59,026 nt of DNA from Egibacteraceae bacterium (GTDB lineage Bacteria; Actinomycetota; Nitriliruptoria; Euzebyales; Egibacteraceae), in the NCBI GenBank assembly GCA_035540635.1, contig DATLGH010000092.1, forward strand, positions 1 to 59,026, read 5' to 3'. Positions 16,745-23,969 of this stretch are shown here, in pieces. Position numbers and translations under genes: made by a program. Position 1 is the first letter of the stretch; every line of letters starts with the position of its first letter. The notes beneath the pieces are model-generated. The model did no database searches, was not told where the DNA came from, and worked only from the letters and a program-made list of their open reading frames with translations.

Positions 16745-17815
16745 CTAGCCGGCCGCCGGGACGTCCTCCGGCACGATGTGGGCTGCGGCCCACGCGTCGT
16801 AGGCGGGGTCGAAGTAGCGGACCCGGATCTTCTTGAACTCCGCCGTCGAGTAGAGCAGGCGGTAGTCGGACAGACCGGTGCGCCGCTGGATGGAGGCGAC
16901 GGCCTCCTCGACCTTGGCCTTCGACGTCGCGTGGATCATCCCGAACAGCGCGTAGGGCCAGTCCGGGTAGGTGGGGCGCCGGTAGCAGTGGCTCACGGCG
17001 GCGTAGCCGGCGAGCTGGTAGCCGTACTCGTCGGTGCGCTCCTCGGGCACCGCCCACACGCTCATGGCGTTCGCCCCGAACCCGGCGCGGCGGTGGTGGA
17101 GGACCGCGGCGAAGCGGCGCATGAGGCCCTCGTCGATGAACGCCTCGGCGGCCTTCACGACCGCGTCCTCGCTCGTGCCGAGGCGCTCGGCCATCGACGC
17201 GAACGGCGTGCGCTCGACCGTGAGGTCCTCCTGGAGCTCCTTGACGAAGGTGACCTCCTCGGGTGTGAGGTCCTCGGCGGTGCGGGGCGTCTCCCGGTAC
17301 GCCGGCAGCGTCGACTGGGCGTCCATGGCCCGGGCGTCGGAGACGTCGAGGTCCACACCGATCTTGTAGAGCTTGAGCGTCGGCAGCACCCGCGTCGACG
17401 TCGCCCCCGACAGCCGGTGCAGCGCGTTCACGTGCGTCTGCAGGTCCATGTGGGGGGGCACGGCGACCGTCCACCAGATGTTGAACTCGTGGTTGCGCCG
17501 GTAGTTGTGGCTGACGCCGGGATGCGCGGAGATGACGGCGGCCGCCTCGTCGATGCGGGTCTCGTCGACGGCGGTGGCCACCAGAGACGAGCGGTAGCCA
17601 AGCTTGCGGGTGTCGAAGATCGCCGAGACCTGCCGGATGATGCGCTGGTCCTTCAGGCGCTCGTAGCGGGCCATCACCGCGTCCTCGGACTCGCCAAGGC
17701 GCTCCCCGAGCGCCGCGAACGGGCGCGTCACGAGCGGGAACTCCGTCTGGATGATGTTGAGGAGGCGCTGGTCGGTCTCGTCGAGGGTGACGCGACCGAC
17801 GGTCTTGGCAGGCAT
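16745..17815 (-). CDS. Fused siroheme decarboxylase-like protein (AhbA-AhbB/NirD-L type, Lrp/AsnC fold)
   Basis: The 356-residue protein has two tandem AsnC-like units, each a winged helix followed by an alpha/beta RAM-like domain. The first unit has VTRPFAALGERLGESEDAV, IFDTRKLGYRSSLVA and VSHNYRRNHEFNIWW. The second has FASMAERLGTSEDAV, LHHRRAGFGANAMSVW and VSHCYRRPTYPDWPYALF. These HNYxRxHxFN, HHRxAGFxxNAM and SHCYxRP patterns are those of siroheme decarboxylases (AhbA/B, NirD/L/G/H) rather than of amino-acid-responsive Lrp regulators. The expected reaction is siroheme to 12,18-didecarboxysiroheme. In most organisms the two halves are separate subunits; here they are one chain. A transcription-factor role cannot be excluded. 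Confidence 0.75.
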   Translation of the reverse strand: MPAKTVGRVTLDETDQRLLNIIQTEFPLVTRPFAALGERLGESEDAVMARYERLKDQRIIRQVSAIFDTRKLGYRSSLVATAVDETRIDEAAAVISAHPGVSHNYRRNHEFNIWWTVAVPPHMDLQTHVNALHRLSGATSTRVLPTLKLYKIGVDLDVSDARAMDAQSTLPAYRETPRTAEDLTPEEVTFVKELQEDLTVERTPFASMAERLGTSEDAVVKAAEAFIDEGLMRRFAAVLHHRRAGFGANAMSVWAVPEERTDEYGYQLAGYAAVSHCYRRPTYPDWPYALFGMIHATSKAKVEEAVASIQRRTGLSDYRLLYSTAEFKKIRVRYFDPAYDAWAAAHIVPEDVPAAG

Positions 17816-17820
17816 GTGGC

Positions 17821-17828
17821 TATCGTAC
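17821..17828. promoter_or_regulatory. Overlapping divergent -10 elements for the AhbAB-like gene and moaE
   Basis: The two start codons are separated by only 18 bp. TATCGT (17821-17826) reads on the plus strand, 7 nt before the moaE ATG. TACGAT (17828-17823) reads on the minus strand, 7 nt before the other ATG. The two hexamers share four base pairs, so a single symmetric promoter could give two leaderless mRNAs. Confidence 0.55.
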
Positions 17829-17833
17829 GGGCG

Positions 17834-18262
17834 ATGCCGGCCCGCCTGCACGCCAGCCTGACCGATCACCCCCTGTCGGTCGAGGCCGCGCACGCCTTCG
17901 TCACCGACCCGGCTTGCGGAGCGGTCGTCGTGTTCACCGGCACGGTCCGCGAGGAGTCGGAGGGCCGGCGGGTGACAGCCCTGTCCTACGAGGCCTACGC
18001 CGAGCAGGCGGAGCGGCAGCTCGCCGCGCTCGCCGCCGAGGTGGCCGAGAAGTGGCCGGCCGTGCAGGCCGTGTGGCTCGAGCACCGGGTCGGCACGCTC
18101 GCGATCGGCGAGCCCTCCGTCGTCGTGGCCGTCTCGGCGGCCCACCGGGCCGAGGCGTTCGAGGCGGCCCGCCACGGCATCGACACGCTGAAGAAGACCG
18201 TGGCCGTCTGGAAAGAGGAGCACTGGGCCGACGGGGGCAGCCACTTCCCCGGCTCCCCCTGA
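17834..18262 (+). CDS. moaE: Molybdopterin synthase catalytic subunit MoaE
   Basis: The 142-residue protein is the large subunit that, with thiocarboxylated MoaD, inserts sulfur into precursor Z to form molybdopterin. Conserved motifs are VVVFTGTVRE, LSYEAYAEQAERQL, WLEHRVGTLAIGE and the catalytic-lysine region LKKTVAVWKEEHW. The length is usual. No moaD is adjacent, so MoaD must lie elsewhere or be fused to another protein. The start is ATG 17834, leaderless by position. Confidence 0.93.
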   Translation: MPARLHASLTDHPLSVEAAHAFVTDPACGAVVVFTGTVREESEGRRVTALSYEAYAEQAERQLAALAAEVAEKWPAVQAVWLEHRVGTLAIGEPSVVVAVSAAHRAEAFEAARHGIDTLKKTVAVWKEEHWADGGSHFPGSP

Positions 18263-18307
18263 GCCGGGCCCCCCGGAACGACCCTGCCCGTCCGGCCGGA
18301 ACAGGAG

Positions 18308-18337
18308 TTGCGTCGACCGGCGGGCGGTGCCTAGGCT
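18308..18337 (+). promoter_or_regulatory. Promoter TTGCGT-18-TAGGCT, leaderless
   Basis: A -35 element TTGCGT (18308-18313) and a -10 element TAGGCT (18332-18337) are 18 bp apart, and the GTG start follows 6 nt later. Confidence 0.5.
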
Positions 18338-18343
18338 CGCCCC

Positions 18344-18670
18344 GTGTCCATCCTCCTCCTGCTCTGCACCGCCGCGGCTGCCGTGTGGCTCGCCGCGAGC
18401 GCCGCCGGCTCGTACCGGCGCAGGCGCTCCACGACGGGGCAGTCGGTCGAGGGGTTCGCCCGCGCGCTCGGCGCGCTCGACCCGGCGACGAGCAGGGCCC
18501 GACCGCTGCACACCCCGCCCCCGCGTGGTCCCGCCCCGCGGGGGCGCACCCCGGCCGGGCACACCCCGGGTGGTCACGCCCCGCCGTCCGCACGGGCCCG
18601 CAGGCCCCGCCCGCGCGGGCAGCCCCTGCGTGTGCGGAGGTCTGCTGATGCGGGGGGCCGCGGGCGGTAA
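18344..18670 (+). CDS. Small single-pass membrane protein with a basic Pro-rich tail
   Basis: The 108-residue protein has one N-terminal membrane segment (ILLLLCTAAAAVWLAASAAG) and a basic stop-transfer (SYRRRRS). A short helical patch (SVEGFARALGALDPAT) is followed by a disordered Arg/Pro/Gly-rich tail. I recognise no family. It ends 9 bp before mreB; such position-conserved small proteins are sometimes envelope scaffolds, but that is speculation. The start rests on the promoter spacing because there is no Shine-Dalgarno. Confidence 0.6.
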   Translation: MSILLLLCTAAAAVWLAASAAGSYRRRRSTTGQSVEGFARALGALDPATSRARPLHTPPPRGPAPRGRTPAGHTPGGHAPPSARARRPRPRGQPLRVRRSADAGGRGR

Positions 18671-18673
18671 CGT
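18668..18673 (+). promoter_or_regulatory. -10 element (TAACGT) of mreB, leaderless
   Basis: TAACGT overlaps the stop of the preceding small gene and ends 6 nt before the mreB ATG. Confidence 0.5.
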
Positions 18674-18679
18674 CCCTAC

Positions 18680-19678
18680 ATGTCCCGCGACATCGCCATA
18701 GACCTCGGAACGGCGAACACGCTCGTGTGGAGCAAGGGCCGGGGCATCGTGCTGAACGAACCGACGGTCATCGCGGTCAACCAGCGCAACGGCGACGTGC
18801 TCGCCATGGGCCACGAGGCGTACGCGATGATCGGCCGGACGCCGGGCCACATCACCGCCGACCGCCCGCTGCGCGGCGGTGCGGTCACCGACTTCGACAC
18901 CACCGCCCGCCTGCTGAAGCTGCTCATGCAGCAGGTCGGGGTGACCCGCTTCACGCGGGCGCGCGCGGTCATCTGCGTGCCGAGCGCGATCACCGAGGTC
19001 GAGCGCCGCGCCGTCCAGGAGGCCGCCCTCCAGGCGGGCGCGACCGCCGCCTACCTCATGGAGGAGCCGATGGCCGCGGCCATCGGCGCGGGCCTGCCGG
19101 TGCACGAGCCCGAGGGCTCGATGGTGATCGACGTCGGCGGCGGAACGTCGGAGGTCGCCGTCGTCTCCCTCGGCGGGGTCGTGGCGTGCCGGGCGGTGCG
19201 CGTCGGCGGCTTCGACATCGACGCGGCGCTGCAGGGCTTCGTCCGCCGCGAGTACGCGGTGGCAATCGGCGAGCGCACCGCCGAGGAGCTGAAGATCGCC
19301 ATCGGCTCCGCCTACCCCCAGGCCGAGGAGCCGAAGGCGGAGATCCGCGGCCGCGAGCTCGCCACCGGGCTGCCCAAGGTGGTGGTGGTTGGGGCGGAGG
19401 AGGTCCGCGAGGCCATCGAGGACGAGATCAGCCAGATCGTCAACGCGGTCGTCGACACGCTCGGTGAATGCCCCCCCGAGCTCACCCAGGACCTCCTGGA
19501 GCGGGGAATGTGGCTCGTCGGCGGCGGTGCGCTCCTGCGCGGGCTCGACGCCCGCATCGCCCAGGAGACCCAGCTCAAGGTGAACCTCATCGACGCCCCG
19601 CTCGAAGCGGTCGTGAAGGGCGCCGGCGCGACGATCGAGTCCTTCGACAACCTCAAGGACCTGTTCGTCAACAGCTGA
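18680..19678 (+). CDS. mreB: MreB-family actin-like protein
   Basis: The 332-residue cytoskeletal ATPase organises lateral cell-wall synthesis. Visible actin-fold motifs are phosphate 1 DIAIDLGTANTLVW, connect-1 region VICVPSAITEVERRA, YLMEEPMAAAIGAGLP, phosphate 2 MVIDVGGGTSEVAVV and adenosine-site GMWLVGGGALLRGLD. The length matches MreB. No mreC, mreD or pbp2 gene follows, unlike the usual cluster, so this may be a stand-alone MreB/Mbl paralogue. Confidence 0.92.
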   Translation: MSRDIAIDLGTANTLVWSKGRGIVLNEPTVIAVNQRNGDVLAMGHEAYAMIGRTPGHITADRPLRGGAVTDFDTTARLLKLLMQQVGVTRFTRARAVICVPSAITEVERRAVQEAALQAGATAAYLMEEPMAAAIGAGLPVHEPEGSMVIDVGGGTSEVAVVSLGGVVACRAVRVGGFDIDAALQGFVRREYAVAIGERTAEELKIAIGSAYPQAEEPKAEIRGRELATGLPKVVVVGAEEVREAIEDEISQIVNAVVDTLGECPPELTQDLLERGMWLVGGGALLRGLDARIAQETQLKVNLIDAPLEAVVKGAGATIESFDNLKDLFVNS

Positions 19679-19720
19679 CGCGGCCGACGTGGCGGGATCG
19701 CCCGCGGGCGCCGCAGGTTC

Positions 19721-19759
19721 CACTGGGTCCAACCGTCGTGTCCACCCGTACACTGGGTC
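19721..19759. promoter_or_regulatory. Paired CACTGGGTC direct repeats upstream of the orphan kinase
   Basis: CACTGGGTC occurs at 19721-19729 and again at 19751-19759, exactly 30 bp (about three helical turns) apart. The first copy extends to ACTGGGTCCAAC, identical to 8243-8254. The second overlaps a -10-like TACACT (19749-19754) that ends 8 nt before the ATG at 19763. Regulator binding is inferred. Confidence 0.4.
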
Positions 19760-19762
19760 GGT

Positions 19763-22474
19763 ATGGCCGCCAGCCTTTTGACGCCCCTGCACCTGGCCGC
19801 CAGCCTGCTCGCGCTCTTCGCCGCCGCGGGGCTGGCGATCATCGTGCTCACGCGCCCCGGACGGCCCACGGCCGGTTCGGGCGGCCGGGGACCGGCGACG
19901 CTCGCGGCCGTGGGCGCCGTGGCGATCGCGGTCAGCCACGGCCTGTCGGGGGCGCTCGTCACCGGCCTGGGTGACACCGTCGCCTGGCTGCGCGCCGCCG
20001 GGCTCGTCCTCGTCGCGGTCGGGCTCTCCACCCGCGACGTCGCGCGGCTGAGCAGCCCGGCCGTGCTCATCCCCGTCGCGCCGCTGCCCGCCGCCGTGGT
20101 GAGCGCCGTGGCCGGCGGCCTGGCGGGGCTGCGGGCCCTCGTCGGCGGGCGGCGCACCGCGCTCGTCGGGCTCGCCCTGCTCGCCTGGGGGGCCGCGGAG
20201 TGGGTGGCGCATACCTCCGCGACGGCCGCGAGCTGGCTCGTGCTGGCCGGCTCGCTCGCGCTCGGGGCGTGGGTGTGGCAGGCGAGCGCCCGGCGGCTGC
20301 AGGCGAAGTTCGTGACGGCGTTCGTCGGCAGCCTGCTCGTCGTCGTGGTGCTGATGGCCGGGACCCTGTCGGGCCTCGGCTCGGCGGACCTCGTCGCCGA
20401 GGAGCTGCGCCGGCTGGAGGGCTCCGCGGAGCGCCTCGCGCAGGAGATCGCACGCTGGCCGGAGGACGCGGTCAGCGCGGGGGGCCCGTTCGCGGCCGCC
20501 GGCGAGGGGTTCCTCCGCATCGGCCCCGAGGACGAGAACCTCCTCGCCGTCGCGTACAACGCGTTCTTCTCGACGCAGGACTTCTTCGTGCTGCTCGGTC
20601 CCCGGGGGGAGAAGCTGTCGGCCTACTCGCCGACGGAGGACCTCGCCGTCGACTCGTTCGTCCTCGGTGTCGCGGGCACCCCCACGGTCGAGCGGGTCCT
20701 CGGCGGCGAGGCCGCGGCGGGCGACCTTATCACCGTCGCCGGCCAGATCGTCGCGGTCGGTGCGGTGCGCCTCGAGGACACCCCCGAGGAGGTGCTCGGC
20801 GTCCTGCTCACCGGCCGGGTGGCCGACGACGTGTGGGTCGAGAGCGCGGCGGTGCCCGACGTGCACGTCATCGTCGAGACCGGCGAGAACTTCACCGCGG
20901 CCTCCGAGGGGGTCGAGAGCGCGTCGCCGCGCATCGTCGCGCAGCTCGCCGACGGGGCGACCCGCCAGGCGCTGACCGCCGACGGGCGCGTGTGGTACGC
21001 GGCGGCGCAGCCCATCCGCGACCCGGGTGGCGACCCGGTCGGGCGGGTCGTGGCCGTCTCGACCTCCGACGTCATCGCCCAGCTCGAGCACGACATGGCG
21101 CAGCGGCTGTTCCTGCTCGCCCTGCTCGGCGCGCTGTTCGCCGGGGCGGTCGCGGCGCTCGTCACCCGGCGGCTCGTGGCGCCCATCCGCCGGCTCACCA
21201 CCGCGGCGGCCGCCGTCCGGGAGGGCGACCTCGAGGCGGAGGCCGCCATCGACAGCCCCGACGAGGTCGGCGAGCTCGGGCGCACGTTCAACGAGATGAC
21301 CGTGTCGCTCGCCGCCCAGTCCGCGCAGCTGCGGGAGGCCGCGACCGTCCAGTCCCGCCTGCGCGCCCGCATGGAGGCGCTGACGGCGTCGATGGGCGAC
21401 GCGCTCGTCGCCGTCGACGCCGACGGCAGGATCATCACGTTCAACCCCGCCGCCGAGCGCCTCGTGGGCCGCGCGGTCGACGACGTCCTCGGGCTGCCGC
21501 TCGAGGAGGTCCTGCGGGGCAGGGGCCCGGGCGACACCGCGGCGACCGCGGCCCTCGGCGCCCCCGACAGCGAGGAGGCCGTCGCCGTGCAGCTGCTGCT
21601 CGAGCGCGAGGGGCGCGAGCCGGTCCCGACCGCCGCCACGGCCGCTCCCGTGCGCGACCCCGACGGGCAGGTGCTCGGGCGGGTGCTCGTGCTGCGCGAC
21701 GTCACGCGCGAAGCCGAGATCGAGCGCATGAAGACGGAGTTCCTCGCCAACGTCAGCCACGAGCTGCGCACGCCCCTCACGCCGATCAAGGGCTACGCCG
21801 ACGTGCTCGCCCGGCGCGACGTCGGCCTCGACGCGACCCGCCGGTTCGCCGAGCAGATCCTCGCCTCTTCCGCCCGCCTCGAGCGGATCGTGCAGATGGT
21901 CGTCGACTTCGCGGCGCTCGACAGCGGGCGACTGCGCCTGAAGCGGGAACCGGTGGCGCTGTCCGACCTCGTCGGTGAGGCGCTCGACGAGTGGCGCGCC
22001 CGCCACCCCGAGCGTGACTTCCACCGCTGGGTGGCGCGGGCCCTGCCGCCGGTGCTCGTCGACGCCGGCATGCTGCGCCGCTGCCTCGACGAGCTGCTCG
22101 ACAACGCGGTGAAGTTCTCGCCGGGGGGCGAGCCGGTGACCGTCACCGCGAAGCTCGACACGGACCTGCCGACGCCGATGGTGCGCCTGTCCGTCCGCGA
22201 CCGCGGTGTCGGCATCGAGCCGAAGACCGCGGCGCGGATCTTCTCCGACTTCTACCAGGTCGACGCGAGCGAGACGCGCCACTACGGCGGCCTCGGACTC
22301 GGGCTCGCGCTCGTTCGGCGCATCGTCGACGGGCTCGGCGGGGACGCCTCCGTCGAGTCGCAGGCCGACTGCGGCTCGACGGTGAACCTCCTGCTGCCGG
22401 TCGCGGACCACTCCGCGGCGAAGGAGGAGGAGGTCGACGACAAGGCGTCGGAGCCGGCTCGGGGCGCGGGCTAG
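19763..22474 (+). CDS. Large orphan membrane histidine kinase (HAMP-PAS-HisKA-HATPase)
   Basis: The 903-residue protein has an N-terminal half with about six or seven membrane segments, followed by an extracytoplasmic sensor region (about residues 205-440). A further membrane helix (LLALLGALFAGAVAALVTR) precedes a HAMP domain, a PAS domain (ALVAVDADGRIITFNPAAERL) and the kinase core. The phospho-acceptor His666 is in FLANVSHELRTPLTPIKGY, the N-box is ELLDNAVKFSPGG, and the ATP lid includes YGGLGLGLALVRRIVDGLGG. No response regulator is adjacent. The domain order resembles WalK/ResE/PhoR-like kinases. Because it follows mreB and precedes envelope genes, a wall or envelope signal is plausible but unproven. 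Confidence 0.9.
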   Translation: MAASLLTPLHLAASLLALFAAAGLAIIVLTRPGRPTAGSGGRGPATLAAVGAVAIAVSHGLSGALVTGLGDTVAWLRAAGLVLVAVGLSTRDVARLSSPAVLIPVAPLPAAVVSAVAGGLAGLRALVGGRRTALVGLALLAWGAAEWVAHTSATAASWLVLAGSLALGAWVWQASARRLQAKFVTAFVGSLLVVVVLMAGTLSGLGSADLVAEELRRLEGSAERLAQEIARWPEDAVSAGGPFAAAGEGFLRIGPEDENLLAVAYNAFFSTQDFFVLLGPRGEKLSAYSPTEDLAVDSFVLGVAGTPTVERVLGGEAAAGDLITVAGQIVAVGAVRLEDTPEEVLGVLLTGRVADDVWVESAAVPDVHVIVETGENFTAASEGVESASPRIVAQLADGATRQALTADGRVWYAAAQPIRDPGGDPVGRVVAVSTSDVIAQLEHDMAQRLFLLALLGALFAGAVAALVTRRLVAPIRRLTTAAAAVREGDLEAEAAIDSPDEVGELGRTFNEMTVSLAAQSAQLREAATVQSRLRARMEALTASMGDALVAVDADGRIITFNPAAERLVGRAVDDVLGLPLEEVLRGRGPGDTAATAALGAPDSEEAVAVQLLLEREGREPVPTAATAAPVRDPDGQVLGRVLVLRDVTREAEIERMKTEFLANVSHELRTPLTPIKGYADVLARRDVGLDATRRFAEQILASSARLERIVQMVVDFAALDSGRLRLKREPVALSDLVGEALDEWRARHPERDFHRWVARALPPVLVDAGMLRRCLDELLDNAVKFSPGGEPVTVTAKLDTDLPTPMVRLSVRDRGVGIEPKTAARIFSDFYQVDASETRHYGGLGLGLALVRRIVDGLGGDASVESQADCGSTVNLLLPVADHSAAKEEEVDDKASEPARGAG

Positions 22475-22577
22475 TCAAATAGGGCGGCTGTTCGGCAGGG
22501 GCGGAGCGACTTACCATGGCGCTCGAACGCGGGCTGTCCGACGACGTCCTTGCCTCTACCCGGAGCGTTGCCTGTCC

Positions 22578-23897
22578 ATGGTCCTCCCCCGCCGCAGCGG
22601 CACCAACACCTGCTCCGTGCGCCGCAACCGGGCGCTGCTGGTGCCGCTCGCGGCCGTCCTCTTCGTCGGCGCCTGCAGCGGCGGTGACGATCTCGGCGGG
22701 CAGGCGGTCGCGCGCCTCAGCTCCGGTGAGGCGGTCGAGGTGGCCATCGGCACGAGTTGGCAGCCCCTGTCGGTCGGCGACGAGGTGCCCGGCGGCGCCC
22801 GGGTGCGCACCGGTGAGAGCGAGGCGCGTCTGGCGTTCCGGGGCGGCGAGGTGTGGCTCGCCCCGCAGGCGGCGGCGGTGCTCGAGGACAACCGGCTCGA
22901 CCTGCTGCGCGGCGAGGCCCTCGTGCAGAGCAAGGGCGACCTCGACACCCGCTGGACCGACGTGGAGGTCGACGGCTCGGGCGTGTACCGCCTCACGCCG
23001 GGCATCGCCCCCCGGATCGGGGTCTACCGCGGCGAGATCCGCGTGCACCGGCCTCCCGAGACCCGCACGGTGCGCGCGCTGCGGGAGGCGGCGCTGTCCT
23101 CGCGGCGCCTGCCGCCCTCCGGGCAGCCGCTCGCCTACCGCCACGACGACCCATGGGACCGGCTGCTGCTGGCCGACGCGATCGCCTTCGACGGCGAGGC
23201 GGAGCGGCTCGTCCGCGGACTGACGAACGAGTACGGCACCGAGCCGCGGTCCGAGGACTTCTACGCGGGTTTTGCGGTCGCCCCCGAGCGCACCGTCCCG
23301 CTGGTCGCCCGGGCGGTGCGCGGAGGCGCGACGCCGGCCGGCGTGGGCCCGCCCGGCGAGGCGCTCCTGCTGCTGTTCGTCGCCCAGTCGGCGGCGGACG
23401 CGGACACGCCCGAGGCAATCGCCGCAGCGCTCGAGCGGGTGGTCGAGCTGCGGTCCGCGGGCGCGCGGTGGGGGCTCGTCGCCACCGAGCTCGGGATCAC
23501 CGCGCGCCGGCTCGCCGAGGTGGTCGACGCCGCTCAGCTTCGCTACAGCGCACGGGTCGCCCGGGTCGAGGGCGCGTCACCCCCGGCCGCCGCGACCGCG
23601 CCCGGCGCCGCTCCCCGACCGCAGCCGGGGGCGCCGGCCCCCGGAGGGGCGACCGAGCCTGCGAACCCCGCGCCTCCTGCGCCGCCCGCTCCCGCTCAGG
23701 AGCGGCCACCGCCCCCGCCGACCGGGCAGGAGCCGGCGCCGGGCGCCCCGGCCCCCGGCCCACCCGGTGGTGGGCAGGCCGACGACCCGCCCGGCGGCGC
23801 ACCGGGCCCCGCGCCGAACCCCACCGACCTGCTCGGCCGGCAGCCGTCGAAGGGCCTCGTCGAGTCGGTTGTCGACCTCCTCCTCGCCATCCCCTGA
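22578..23897 (+). CDS. FecR-like domain lipoprotein with a Pro-rich tail
   Basis: The 439-residue protein has a signal ending in the lipobox VGAC (Cys33). A FecR-like beta domain (about 45-165) contains VEVAIGTSWQPLSVGDEVPGG and VRTGESEARLAFRGGEVW, a pattern used by envelope proteins that bind polymers or signal to sigma regulators. A helical region to about 310 and a disordered Pro/Ala/Gly tail of about 110 residues follow. The last residues form an amphipathic helix (KGLVESVVDLLLAIP). The ligand is not identifiable. It is co-directional with the kinase, about 100 bp downstream. Confidence 0.75.
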   Translation: MVLPRRSGTNTCSVRRNRALLVPLAAVLFVGACSGGDDLGGQAVARLSSGEAVEVAIGTSWQPLSVGDEVPGGARVRTGESEARLAFRGGEVWLAPQAAAVLEDNRLDLLRGEALVQSKGDLDTRWTDVEVDGSGVYRLTPGIAPRIGVYRGEIRVHRPPETRTVRALREAALSSRRLPPSGQPLAYRHDDPWDRLLLADAIAFDGEAERLVRGLTNEYGTEPRSEDFYAGFAVAPERTVPLVARAVRGGATPAGVGPPGEALLLLFVAQSAADADTPEAIAAALERVVELRSAGARWGLVATELGITARRLAEVVDAAQLRYSARVARVEGASPPAAATAPGAAPRPQPGAPAPGGATEPANPAPPAPPAPAQERPPPPPTGQEPAPGAPAPGPPGGGQADDPPGGAPGPAPNPTDLLGRQPSKGLVESVVDLLLAIP

Positions 23898-23901
23898 GGC
23901 G

Positions 23902-23925
23902 GGTGCCGGGAGGCTTCTCGGCACC
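23902..23925 (+). terminator. Stem-loop after the FecR-like gene, possible terminator
   Basis: GGTGCCG (23902-23908) pairs with CGGCACC (23919-23925), a 7-bp stem with a 10-nt loop, 5 bp after the stop codon. It has no U-tract. Confidence 0.4.
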
Positions 23926-23931
23926 GTCAAC

Positions 23932-23937
23932 TAGACT
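23932..23937 (+). promoter_or_regulatory. -10 element (TAGACT) of the DivIVA-domain operon
   Basis: TAGACT lies 32 bp before the GTG at 23970. Unlike its neighbours this gene has a leader with AAGGGA (23959-23964) 5 nt from the start, so it should be translated conventionally. Confidence 0.4.
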
Positions 23938-23969
23938 GCGCAGGTCCGTCCGGAAACGAAGGGATCGGC

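Noticed and set aside
16745-22411. A minus-strand open frame of 1,888 codons
   Set aside because: Only its last 357 codons (17,815-16,745) are a real gene; the remainder is Arg/Gly/Asp-rich shadow sequence antisense to mreB and the histidine kinase.
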